Below are positions 27,811-35,995 of a stretch of DNA of 64,000 bases, in pieces; position 1 is the stretch's first letter; each line of letters begins with the position of its first letter. A program made the translations under genes and the position numbers. Under the pieces are notes generated by a model, which was not told the origin of the DNA, searched no databases, and worked only from the letters and a program-made list of their open reading frames with translations. The stretch is taken from the NCBI GenBank assembly GCA_947500505.1, contig CANMSL010000001.1, forward strand, positions 682,001 through 746,000, in the 5' to 3' direction. The DNA is from an uncultured Aquimarina sp. GTDB taxonomy: Bacteria > Bacteroidota > Bacteroidia > Flavobacteriales > Flavobacteriaceae.

Positions 27811-28434
27811 ATGCAAAAGAAAGTATTTCAAATAGTACTCTTATTATTCTATGCATTCTTCTGTATACAAATGTTTCAGATTACGCTACAATATTTTCCT
27901 ATTGACTTTGATGTAGCTTTTTTGCGAATCAAGCAGCAATATGTTCATTTTATACATTACAAAATTGCCTTTTATATTCATGTGTCGTTTTCAGTTTTCT
28001 CACTATTTGCAGGATTCACACAGTTTTCTAAAACGATAAGAAGAAAGCATCCAAAAATTCACAGAATATTCGGATGGATATATCTGATATCGATATTACT
28101 GTTTGCTGCACCATCCGGACTGATTATCGGATATTATGCCAATGGTGGGTTCTGGTCTCAACTTGCCTTCTGTTTATTAGCTATTGGTTGGTTTTGGTTT
28201 ACGCTAAGGGCTTTTTGGGCAATAAAACAGAAAGACTATCAAAAACATCAGATTTTTATGATCAGAAGTTTTGCTTTGACTTTATCTGCTATAACTTTAC
28301 GCTTATGGAAATATCTGATTGTTTTGGCTTTTCAGCCAAGACCTATGGATGTATACCAAATTGTAGCCTGGTTGGGTTGGGTATTAAATCTTATTATTGC
28401 CGAAATCATAATTCTAAAATACATTAAAAAATGA
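27811..28434 (+). CDS. DUF2306 family membrane protein
   Basis: A polytopic membrane protein of 207 residues with about six hydrophobic helices. Between them are HPKIHRIFGWIYLISIL and YQKHQIFMIRSFALTLSAI, whose conserved His residues could ligate haem or metal. It fits DUF2306 in length and layout. The ATG at 27811 (MQKKVFQ) is used because the longer frame begins with a TTG inside the terminator. Its stop overlaps the YARHG gene start by 4 nt. Confidence 0.8.
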   Translation: MQKKVFQIVLLLFYAFFCIQMFQITLQYFPIDFDVAFLRIKQQYVHFIHYKIAFYIHVSFSVFSLFAGFTQFSKTIRRKHPKIHRIFGWIYLISILLFAAPSGLIIGYYANGGFWSQLAFCLLAIGWFWFTLRAFWAIKQKDYQKHQIFMIRSFALTLSAITLRLWKYLIVLAFQPRPMDVYQIVAWLGWVLNLIIAEIIILKYIKK

Positions 28435-29408
28435 AAAATATAATCTTACTAACACTTATTTTAGTCATTGTTTCTTGTAACAAAGAGGTACAGAAAGAAA
28501 AGGTCGAAATAACTCCGGTCACTAAAAATGAAGCGATTGTACAAGAGAGTGAAACTGTTGATCAAGAGGAAAAAGAAGTAGATAAGGATATTTCAAAAAC
28601 AACGCATAAGGATGGCAATCCTATGATAGCTTTCAAAAAAAGAATATTTGATGAAGATTCTGATCATAAAAATTTACTTGGATATTATGCCGGCCGATTT
28701 GTTGCAGAACAAATGGAGGAAGTCTATAATAACAATGGCTCTTATTCTAACAAGATAAATATCTCAATAAATCATATTAAAAATGATTCCATTTATGGCC
28801 ACTCTGTGGTTGCTGGAAACTCAAGGCAGTTTAAAGGCAAGTTTGACGAGGAAAGTCTTTTTGTAAAAGTTTCAGAGCCTGGTGATGACAAATGCGATGG
28901 TGTTTTTGAATTTACTTTTTATCCTAAATCACAAAGAATTGAAGGAAAATGGACCGCCAATGACAACAAAATTTCAGTAACCAAAAGAACATATGATTTA
29001 GAAAAAACGGATTTTGAATATGATCCTACTCAAAACCTAAATTCTAACTATCAACAAAGTCTTTCCAACAAACAATTTGAATTAATGGATGCTGGTTTTG
29101 AATTGGAAGCTATTGATTCAGGAAAACTAAAACAACTAAATTCATCTACTCAAGAATTAACTAATCAAGATATAGAAAACCTTAATAGAGGTGAGCTAGA
29201 AGTACTTCGAAACTTGATTTACGCACGACACGGGTATTCTTTTAAAAACCGTAAAATGCGTTACTTTTTTGATATGAAAGTAGATTGGTACATTCCTGTA
29301 TCTACAGATATCCGAAGCGAAATAACAGAGCTTGAAAAGAAAAACATTGATTTGATCAAACGTTATGAGCAACATGCAGAACGTTATTATGATTATTTTG
29401 GAAGATAA
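28431..29408 (+). CDS. YARHG-domain lipoprotein
   Basis: A 325-residue lipoprotein (lipobox IVSC, Cys at residue 16) with a Glu/Lys-rich linker. A central beta-rich domain (about 80-190) includes SIYGHSVVAGNSRQFKG. The C-terminal YARHG domain is clear (VLRNLIYARHGYSFKNRKM, then WYIPVSTDI). YARHG domains are extracytoplasmic and of unknown function, often in proteins thought to bind peptidoglycan or cell-wall material. It overlaps the DUF2306 gene by 4 nt, so the two are translationally coupled. Confidence 0.85.
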   Translation: MKNIILLTLILVIVSCNKEVQKEKVEITPVTKNEAIVQESETVDQEEKEVDKDISKTTHKDGNPMIAFKKRIFDEDSDHKNLLGYYAGRFVAEQMEEVYNNNGSYSNKINISINHIKNDSIYGHSVVAGNSRQFKGKFDEESLFVKVSEPGDDKCDGVFEFTFYPKSQRIEGKWTANDNKISVTKRTYDLEKTDFEYDPTQNLNSNYQQSLSNKQFELMDAGFELEAIDSGKLKQLNSSTQELTNQDIENLNRGELEVLRNLIYARHGYSFKNRKMRYFFDMKVDWYIPVSTDIRSEITELEKKNIDLIKRYEQHAERYYDYFGR

Positions 29409-29418
29409 GTCAAACATC

Positions 29419-29452
29419 TAGACCTGTCAGGTTTTTAAAACCTTTTAGGTCT
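29419..29452. repeat. REP-like palindrome between convergent genes
   Basis: TAGACCTGTCAGGTTTT is mirrored by AAAACCTTTTAGGTCTA around the centre. It separates the YARHG gene from the convergent serine hydrolase gene and can terminate both. It shares its core with the palindrome at 50-82. Confidence 0.6.
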
Positions 29453-29456
29453 ACCA

Positions 29457-30809
29457 TTATTGTATCGAACTGACAATCTCCTTCAAGAACCTATTAAAAT
29501 CTACGCCGGCATCACCAATCAATCCAAACCGAACAATTATCAGATCCTTAGATGGGATAATAAAAACCCGTTGTCCCTGAAATCCATTGGCTGAATACAT
29601 ATCTCTGGGAGCATCTGGATAAAAAGCTCCTGCGTTAAGCCAAAAATGACCACCATAATCACCCTCTGATGTAGGACTTGGAGTAGTTACATAATCTACC
29701 CAATCCGGGTTGAAAATTTGCTCTCCGTTCCAATTGCCTTTATGCAGGTATAATAAACCAAATTTTGCCCAATCTCTTGCAGTTGCCCAGGCATATGAAG
29801 AACCCACATAATTACCAGCCATATCTGTTTCGATCAACATAGAATGCATCCCGATTTTATCAATGAATTCACGATATGGAAAATCAAGATACTCTTGATA
29901 ACTATCAAATTGCTTTCTGAGGATTCCCGATAACAAATTAGAAACACCTGATGAATAATACCAATATTCATTAGGTTTATGAATTGCTTCCTTATCGATC
30001 TGAGCCTTTGTCATATCCCCATCTATATATAACATCGTAGTAGCATCAGAAATAGACCCATAATCCTCATCCCAGGCTAATCCGCAATTCATTTGCAACA
30101 AATTGTTAATCGTAATTTCTTTTCTCTGATCAGTTTGCCATTCTTTTATAGGGGCTCTCTGATTGATATCAATCTTACCTTGCCTTTGCAATACTCCGTA
30201 ATTAGTTGCTAACACGCTTTTAGTCATAGACCACCCTAACAGGATAGAATTCTGATCTAAACCATTTGCATATTTTTCTGCAATGATCTGATTTTTATAA
30301 ATGACCAGAACAGCCCGTGTTTTTTGTATGCTTTCTCCTTCCCCATCAAAAATCGAAGAAACTGTAGTTTTAATTTTTTTATAATCAACATTTTCAAAAA
30401 CTGTATCTTTTTGAGGAAGCTCTCCATACGGAAAAGGTAGATTTATCTTTTTCTTATGTCTGTTTGGTTTTAAATATGGTGCCTTTTCATCAAAATCATC
30501 ATTGATCAATACACTACCCAATCCTTCTCTATACACAGCTTTTCTTTCATTCAATCCAAAAACTGATGCTGATGCTGATTTTTCATTGATATCCACCTCA
30601 TCTTCTGCCAAATGCACCGGAGCAAAATTATTGTCGTGATTATCGGTAAATTCTACAGAGCGATTTCCTATAAAAACTGAAGAAGCCATGTTTTTAGCAG
30701 AATACCCGGAAAGTATAGTAAGTTTAGGGTAGTTCCAAAACACGGCAACGGTTATCAGTACTGTTATTCCGATGAATATAAATCCTAAAATCTTTTTAAA
30801 TCGCTTCAT
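29457..30809 (-). CDS. Serine hydrolase, class C beta-lactamase/PBP-like
   Basis: A 450-residue beta-lactamase-fold serine hydrolase with an N-terminal membrane anchor (FIFIGITVLITVAVFW). The SxxK motif is SMTK (S194, K197) and the second motif YxS/N reads YYSSG near residue 285; the third motif region follows in the C-terminal part (HFWLNAG). Such proteins are commonly D-amino-acid peptidases or esterases rather than true beta-lactamases. It sits inside the SUF cluster, divergent from sufS by 78 nt. The substrate is unknown. Confidence 0.87.
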   Translation of the reverse strand: MKRFKKILGFIFIGITVLITVAVFWNYPKLTILSGYSAKNMASSVFIGNRSVEFTDNHDNNFAPVHLAEDEVDINEKSASASVFGLNERKAVYREGLGSVLINDDFDEKAPYLKPNRHKKKINLPFPYGELPQKDTVFENVDYKKIKTTVSSIFDGEGESIQKTRAVLVIYKNQIIAEKYANGLDQNSILLGWSMTKSVLATNYGVLQRQGKIDINQRAPIKEWQTDQRKEITINNLLQMNCGLAWDEDYGSISDATTMLYIDGDMTKAQIDKEAIHKPNEYWYYSSGVSNLLSGILRKQFDSYQEYLDFPYREFIDKIGMHSMLIETDMAGNYVGSSYAWATARDWAKFGLLYLHKGNWNGEQIFNPDWVDYVTTPSPTSEGDYGGHFWLNAGAFYPDAPRDMYSANGFQGQRVFIIPSKDLIIVRFGLIGDAGVDFNRFLKEIVSSIQ

Positions 30810-30864
30810 TGTATAATGTATTAAATCCTTTTAAAAATAAACAATATCACTTAGAAATAGTTCC

Positions 30865-30872
30865 TATTTTTG
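30865..30872 (+). promoter_or_regulatory. -7 box upstream of sufS
   Basis: TATTTTTG matches TAnnTTTG and lies 15 nt before the sufS ATG, so sufS and the genes after it have their own promoter, separate from that of the iscA-sufD part. Confidence 0.45.
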
Positions 30873-30887
30873 TAGAAAGAAATTGAT

Positions 30888-32102
30888 ATGTTAGATGTAC
30901 AAAAAATACGAGAAGATTTTCCTATCCTGAAAAGAGAAGTAAACGGAAAGCCTTTGGTGTATTTTGATAATGCAGCCACCTCTCAGACTCCTCAAGTTGT
31001 TATTGATGCCATTGTAGATTATTACAGTAATTATAATGCCAATATTCACAGAGGCGTGCACACATTATCACAAGAAGCTACAGATGCTTATGAGATTGCT
31101 CGAAAAAAAGTGCAAAAACATTTTAATGCAAAACACACTCACGAAATCATATTAACTTCAGGAACCACGCACAGTATTAATATCGTGGCAACCAGCTTCA
31201 CCCACATCCTGAAAAAAGGTGATGAAATTATAGTATCTGCTTTGGAGCACCATTCTAATATTGTTCCCTGGCAAATGCTTTCTGAAAGATCCGGAGCCGT
31301 ATTAAAAGTTATCCCTATAAATGAAGAGGGAGAACTTTTAATGGATGTCTATGATCAATTACTTTCTGAAAAGACAAAATTGGTTTTTACCAATCATATT
31401 TCTAATGCTCTAGGAACTATTAACCCTATAGAAGAAATTATTCAAAAAGCACATAAGGTCGGCGCGGCAGTCCTTATCGATGGCGCGCAATCTTGTCCAC
31501 ACATTAAACCTGATGTACAAGAATTAGATGTTGATTTTTATGTAGCTTCTGCACATAAACTTTGTGGACCTACAGGTGTCGGTTTGCTATACGGAAAAGA
31601 GGAATGGCTCAACAAATTACCTCCTTATCAGGGTGGTGGAGAAATGATTGACCAGGTAACTTTCGAAAAAACTACCTATGCTGGTCTTCCTCACAAATTT
31701 GAAGCAGGAACACCTAATATTTGCGGCGGAATCGCTTTTGGGATTGCCTTGGATTATATGAATGAGATTGGTTTTGATGAGATCGCCGAATACGAAAACG
31801 AATTATTAGCGTATGGAACTAAAAAACTTTTAGAAATTGAAGGTTTACGGATCTATGGAACTTCCAAAAACAAAACTTCCGTCATATCTTTTAATCTAGA
31901 AGGCATTCATCCTTATGATATAGGATCGATAGTGGATAAATTAGGTGTTGCTGTTCGTACAGGACATCATTGTGCACAACCTATAATGGATTTTTATCAA
32001 ATCCCAGGAACGATTCGTGCTTCTTTTTCATTTTATAATACCAAAGAAGAAATTGACATTCTGGTAGAAGCTGTAAAAAAAGCAAAAATGATGCTTCTAT
32101 AG
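30888..32102 (+). CDS. sufS: Cysteine desulfurase SufS
   Basis: PLP enzyme that takes sulfur from L-cysteine as an enzyme persulfide for Fe-S assembly. The 404 residues show YFDNAATSQTP at the N-terminus, ALEHHSNIVPW, the PLP Lys in VASAHKLCGPTGVGLL, and the active-site Cys in VRTGHHCAQP, the class II (SufS/CsdA) form. It works with SufE, encoded 650 nt downstream. Confidence 0.96.
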   Translation: MLDVQKIREDFPILKREVNGKPLVYFDNAATSQTPQVVIDAIVDYYSNYNANIHRGVHTLSQEATDAYEIARKKVQKHFNAKHTHEIILTSGTTHSINIVATSFTHILKKGDEIIVSALEHHSNIVPWQMLSERSGAVLKVIPINEEGELLMDVYDQLLSEKTKLVFTNHISNALGTINPIEEIIQKAHKVGAAVLIDGAQSCPHIKPDVQELDVDFYVASAHKLCGPTGVGLLYGKEEWLNKLPPYQGGGEMIDQVTFEKTTYAGLPHKFEAGTPNICGGIAFGIALDYMNEIGFDEIAEYENELLAYGTKKLLEIEGLRIYGTSKNKTSVISFNLEGIHPYDIGSIVDKLGVAVRTGHHCAQPIMDFYQIPGTIRASFSFYNTKEEIDILVEAVKKAKMMLL

Positions 32103-32260
32103 TACGCTACTAAGTAATAAATCTTAGTTGGTTGCTTTACTATCTTGATATCAAATTTTATAGCTTTCTTATAAATCTTTGGATTTTCTTATTCTTCAAT
32201 ATCGTCTGAAGAGTTAATTTTATTACATTTAAAAACTATTAATGCAATCTGTTCCAAAGT

Positions 32261-32716
32261 ATGAGAATACTTATATTGTTTACAAATTTTATTTTATTTC
32301 TGGCGTCTTGTGGTGAAACCAAAACAATCGCCCAAAACAACACCAGTAATCAAAATAGCATCAACGTTATCGAGTACGAAGCTGTTTCCAGAGGTTACTT
32401 TCTTGCCATAACTATTGATAAGGATTCCATAACTAAATTTAAAGATAGAAATAGAAAAGAGTCTGCTTCTGTTTCTTGCTCATTAAAGGATTGGAATACA
32501 ATAATTGCAGATATGAAGAAAATAGAGTTTGAAAAAATTACAGACCTAAAAGCACCTAGTGATAAACGCACTTTTGACGGTGCTGCACATGCACAACTTA
32601 AAATTACTACATCTACCCAAATATATACTTCTAATAGCTTTGACCACGGTAATCCTCCTCAAGAATTAAAATCATTGGTAGATACTATACTATCATTGAC
32701 AGAAAGTATTGAATAG
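32261..32716 (+). CDS. Lipoprotein of unknown function in the suf cluster
   Basis: A 151-residue lipoprotein (lipobox FLASC, Cys at residue 17). The mature part has an alpha/beta look: GYFLAITIDKDSITKF, SLKDWNTIIADMKKI and a C-terminal SLVDTILSLTESIE. I recognise no named domain, though similar short lipoproteins occur in flavobacteria. Located between sufS and sufE in the same direction; the sufE promoter lies in its last codons. Confidence 0.72.
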   Translation: MRILILFTNFILFLASCGETKTIAQNNTSNQNSINVIEYEAVSRGYFLAITIDKDSITKFKDRNRKESASVSCSLKDWNTIIADMKKIEFEKITDLKAPSDKRTFDGAAHAQLKITTSTQIYTSNSFDHGNPPQELKSLVDTILSLTESIE

Positions 32717-32739
32717 CAAAGATTCATGTCGTACTTTTG
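32709..32739 (+). promoter_or_regulatory. Promoter of sufE
   Basis: TTG at 32709-32711 and TACTTTTG at 32732-32739, 20 nt apart, match the -33/-7 pair. It lies over the end of the lipoprotein gene, 17 nt before the ATG at 32757. This decides the sufE start: the longer frame from 32709 would include the promoter itself. Confidence 0.55.
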
Positions 32740-32756
32740 TAAAAAAATATAGGTAT

Positions 32757-33179
32757 ATGTCTATACAAGAAATTCAGGAAGAGATTGTTGATGAGTTTAG
32801 CATGTTTGATGATTGGATGCAGCGTTATGAATATATGATCGACCTTGGTAAATCCCTTCCTTTAATCGAAGAGAAATATAAAATTGAAGAAAATATTATA
32901 AAAGGGTGTCAGAGCAAGGTTTGGGTACATGCAGAAATGAAGAACGACAAAATAGAATTTACTGCAGATAGCGATGCTATTATCACTAAAGGAATTATTG
33001 CCATTCTCATACGAGTATTTTCTGGTCAACATCCAAAAGATATTATGGATGCCGATACTGCTTTTATTGATGAAATTGGTTTAAAAGAACATTTATCACC
33101 AACCAGAGCAAATGGATTGGTAAGTATGATCAAACAATTAAAAATGTATGCCATTGCATACCAAACACAACTGAATTAA
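32757..33179 (+). CDS. sufE: Sulfur acceptor protein SufE
   Basis: Accepts persulfide sulfur from SufS and hands it to the SufBCD scaffold. From the ATG at 32757 it has 140 residues, the normal length. The active-site Cys lies in IIKGCQSKVWV. The opening SIQEIQEEIVDEFSMFDDWMQRYEYMI matches the family start, except that I quote it only in part. The 16 codons upstream are promoter, not protein. It is followed by the MIP18-like gene at 33230. Confidence 0.95.
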   Translation: MSIQEIQEEIVDEFSMFDDWMQRYEYMIDLGKSLPLIEEKYKIEENIIKGCQSKVWVHAEMKNDKIEFTADSDAIITKGIIAILIRVFSGQHPKDIMDADTAFIDEIGLKEHLSPTRANGLVSMIKQLKMYAIAYQTQLN

Positions 33180-33229
33180 TTCGTCTTTAATTTTTTTTGA
33201 AGGATTGAAAAGGCGGCCAAAAATATATT

Positions 33230-33556
33230 ATGAGCGAGACAAACATTGATACTACGGAACTTGGGGAAAAAATTGTGCGGGTTCTTAAAACGATTTATGA
33301 TCCCGAAATCCCGGTGGATATATATGAACTGGGATTAATATACGATGTTTTTGTAAATGAAGATTACGATGTTAAAATTCTTATGACGCTTACATCTCCT
33401 AATTGTCCGGTTGCAGAATCTTTACCCGAAGAAGTAAGAGAAAAAGTAAAATCTCTGGATGCAGTAAACGATGTAGAGTTGGAACTTACTTTTGAACCTA
33501 CCTGGACACAGGATTTAATGAGCGAAGAAGCTAAGTTAGAATTAGGTATGTTATAA
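33230..33556 (+). CDS. MIP18/DUF59 family Fe-S assembly protein (SufT-like)
   Basis: A 108-residue DUF59 protein that helps mature Fe-S proteins. The family core IYDPEIPVDIYELGLIYDV and the Cys-bearing TLTSPNCPVAESLPE loop are present. It is followed by a DUF2480 gene, the standard end of Bacteroidota SUF clusters. It could be called sufT, but the orthology is not certain from sequence alone. Confidence 0.92.
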   Translation: MSETNIDTTELGEKIVRVLKTIYDPEIPVDIYELGLIYDVFVNEDYDVKILMTLTSPNCPVAESLPEEVREKVKSLDAVNDVELELTFEPTWTQDLMSEEAKLELGML

Positions 33557-33650
33557 AATAATTGTTCAATCTCTTCCTGTGGAGTCGAGGGATTGAGTAT
33601 ATTGAGTATATTTTGACTCCATTTCATTTTATAGATATTTTATCTCGCTC

Positions 33651-34160
33651 ATGGAAGAAGAAATTATCAATAGAGTCGCTAATAATAAAAAATTAATCAC
33701 TTTTGACCTGGAAGACTATTATCCGGAAGGTGAGCGTTTATCATTTGATATCAAAGATTGGCTTTATGAAGGTTTTATTCTTCGTGAAAAAGACTTCAGA
33801 AAACACGTTTCTGAGCACGACTGGAGTCAATATGAAAATAAATATGTTGCTTTAAACTGCTCTACTGATGCTATTGTTCCCGGTTGGGCATATTTATTAG
33901 TAACCAGCGCCCTTATTCCTTTTGCTAAGAAAGTAGTGATTGGATCCTTAGAAGATCTGGAAACCATACTTTATACGCATATTATTAATGATCTGGACGT
34001 CTCTGAATATCAGGATAAACTTGTAATCATTAAAGGATGCTCTAACAAGCCGGTTCCTGAGAATGCTTATATAGCACTGATTCAAAAATTACAAGCTGTT
34101 GCTAAAAGTATCATGTATGGAGAAGCTTGTTCTTCTGTCCCACTGTTTAAAAAGAAATAG
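33651..34160 (+). CDS. DUF2480 family protein
   Basis: A 169-residue cytosolic protein of the Bacteroidota-specific DUF2480 family. Visible are FDLEDYYPEGERLSFDIKDW, the central CSTDAIVPGWAYLLV and, near the C-terminus, KGCSNKPVPENAY and YGEACSSVPL; the conserved Cys could bind a metal or cluster. Its constant place after the SUF genes supports a role in Fe-S protein maturation, but no activity is known. Confidence 0.88.
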   Translation: MEEEIINRVANNKKLITFDLEDYYPEGERLSFDIKDWLYEGFILREKDFRKHVSEHDWSQYENKYVALNCSTDAIVPGWAYLLVTSALIPFAKKVVIGSLEDLETILYTHIINDLDVSEYQDKLVIIKGCSNKPVPENAYIALIQKLQAVAKSIMYGEACSSVPLFKKK

Positions 34161-34243
34161 CACATTTTATCCCCAAAAGTGGTTTTTTGTCGAAAACATT
34201 ATTCACAAACACACCGTTTTATAACTTAAAACGTTACTTCAAG

Positions 34244-34251
34244 TATATTTG
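34244..34251 (+). promoter_or_regulatory. -7 box upstream of first DUF3078 gene
   Basis: TATATTTG matches TAnnTTTG, giving a leader of about 95 nt before the ATG at 34352. The -33 element is not clear. Confidence 0.4.
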
Positions 34252-34351
34252 TCAACACAAAATTTTACATAAATCCTGAACTTGTTTTTGTAAAAGTGTA
34301 GTTGTAAACATCGCTCACCAAACAAAAACAAACTACTTAAAACTATTAATT

Positions 34352-35299
34352 ATGAAAAAAATCGCATTCACTTTTATCTTTCTGTTTGCGGGTATTCAAA
34401 TTGGTCTTGCCCAAACAGAGGAAGAATTAAAAGCTAAATTAGCTGCAAAAAAGGATTCAATTGCTGCAATTCAAGGAAGGGCAAATGCAATTCAATCGCA
34501 AATAGATGCCTTACCAGGATGGAAAATAGGAGCTTTTGGTACCATCGGTGGAAGTCTTTCCAGATTTAACAATTGGTTTGCACAGGGGATTCCTAATAAT
34601 GATGCGGGAACGATTGGTATTACTGTTAATGCGTATGCTAATTTGTTACAAGAACAATATTTCTGGAGAAACAGTGCTAATATCAATCTTGCCTGGGTAA
34701 AATTAGATGATAGAGACGACCCTAATGATGATGACAGTTTCAGAGAGTCAACAGACGTATTTAATATTTCCTCTTTATATGGTTATAAACTAACAAAAAC
34801 ATTAGCTGTTTCGACTCTCGGGGAATATAGAACTACTTTATTAAATAATTTTAATGATCCTGGGTATTTAGATCTTGGTGTGGGTATCACCTGGACTCCT
34901 ATTAACAATTTGATTGTAGTAGTACATCCTCTTAACTATAACTTTGTATTCAGTGAAGGAGCAGCAGAGTACGAATCTTCTTTAGGAGCTAAAATCGTAG
35001 CAGACTATACACGTAAAATAGGAGCTATTAATTTTAAAACGAACTTGTCTGCATTTGTAAGTTACGAGGACACTGATTATTCTAACTGGACCTGGACGAA
35101 CTCTTTTTCTTATACCCTATGGAAAGCCATTGGAGTAGGGTTTGATTTTGGCCTTAGAAGTAATAAACAGGAGGCATTCAATTACGCTTTACAACAAGCA
35201 GCTTTAGCAGTGCCTCCTCCAGCAATTACTCCAACCTTAGAAAATACAGATAACGAACTACAATATTTCTGGAATCTTGGATTGAGTTATTCTTTCTAA
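34352..35299 (+). CDS. DUF3078 outer-membrane-type protein
   Basis: A 315-residue exported protein (signal MKKIAFTFIFLFAGIQIGLAQ) with a short coiled segment (about 25-50) and then the DUF3078 region: WKIGAFGTIGGSLSRFNNW and alternating hydrophobic strands ending in YFWNLGLSYSF with a terminal Phe. This pattern fits an outer-membrane beta-barrel. The function is unknown. A second, divergent family member lies at 35996. Ends at a strong bidirectional terminator. Confidence 0.85.
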   Translation: MKKIAFTFIFLFAGIQIGLAQTEEELKAKLAAKKDSIAAIQGRANAIQSQIDALPGWKIGAFGTIGGSLSRFNNWFAQGIPNNDAGTIGITVNAYANLLQEQYFWRNSANINLAWVKLDDRDDPNDDDSFRESTDVFNISSLYGYKLTKTLAVSTLGEYRTTLLNNFNDPGYLDLGVGITWTPINNLIVVVHPLNYNFVFSEGAAEYESSLGAKIVADYTRKIGAINFKTNLSAFVSYEDTDYSNWTWTNSFSYTLWKAIGVGFDFGLRSNKQEAFNYALQQAALAVPPPAITPTLENTDNELQYFWNLGLSYSF

Positions 35300-35316
35300 A
35301 TACTGTAATTGTAATT

Positions 35317-35362
35317 AAAAACATAATCCTGCTTTAACATATTAAAGCAGGATTATGTTTTT
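35317..35362. terminator. Bidirectional terminator
   Basis: AAAAACATAATCCTGCTTTA and its mirror TAAAGCAGGATTATGTTTTT form a nearly perfect 20-bp stem with a short loop, between the convergent DUF3078 and GNAT genes. Confidence 0.9.
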
Positions 35363-35374
35363 ACCCATTATCAA

Positions 35375-35821
35375 TCATTCGCCGTTGTTCCTACCTTCAT
35401 ATTTCATATGAAATTCATATTGATCCTCTCCAAAAGTTTGAAAACCATTTCGCTTATAAAGATATCTCGCCGGATTTTCTTTAAGCACCTTTAATAGTAA
35501 GTTTTTGTTGAGGGTCGTTGCTAATTGTATCATATAATCGATGATATATTTACCAATCCCTTTTCTTTGATGATCTGGAAGTATTTGAAACTGAAGTATC
35601 TCTATAGCAACCTTTGTTTCGATATATTTTAGTAAGCCTACGCTATCATCCAATCTTTTTACTATATAAGCATCATCAAACTTAAACTTTATTCTAGCCA
35701 GATGCTCTTCATCAGATACATATAATTTTGCTTGTTGCAGATGTTCCTCCATCGTCAATTTCCTTAACTTCAATAAAAAAGTTATATCTACATTTTTTGC
35801 CTTCACCAATTTTATATCCAT
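35375..35821 (-). CDS. GNAT family N-acetyltransferase
   Basis: A 148-residue acetyl-CoA-dependent acyltransferase. The acetyl-CoA pyrophosphate loop is LPDHQRKGIGKYII (RxxGxG/A type), followed by ENPARYLYKRNGFQTFGED, the usual motif B. The acceptor substrate is unknown. A single gene between two DUF3078 genes. Confidence 0.88.
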   Translation of the reverse strand: MDIKLVKAKNVDITFLLKLRKLTMEEHLQQAKLYVSDEEHLARIKFKFDDAYIVKRLDDSVGLLKYIETKVAIEILQFQILPDHQRKGIGKYIIDYMIQLATTLNKNLLLKVLKENPARYLYKRNGFQTFGEDQYEFHMKYEGRNNGE

Positions 35822-35940
35822 TATCTTTTGTTCTTAATATAATTTTCATCTAAATATATACTATTCTAAAAAAATAAAAGTTTATTTAGTAAATACTATC
35901 ACACGCTACAAAACTGCAACATAGATACTATGCAGTCGTA

Positions 35941-35972
35941 TTTGAATAAGCTATATGCATAAAGTATATTTG
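35941..35972 (+). promoter_or_regulatory. Promoter of second DUF3078 gene
   Basis: TTTG at 35941-35944 and TATATTTG at 35965-35972, 20 nt apart, match the -33/-7 pair. A start near 35979 makes the ATG at 35996 the likely first codon of the gene, rather than 35972. Confidence 0.5.
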
Positions 35973-35995
35973 TGCCAATATCTATGATTTTTGCC

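Noticed and set aside
29457..30809. Annotation of the serine hydrolase as a resistance beta-lactamase
   Set aside because: SxxK and YxS motifs are shared by many peptidases and esterases of this fold; membrane anchor and length do not match class C resistance enzymes.
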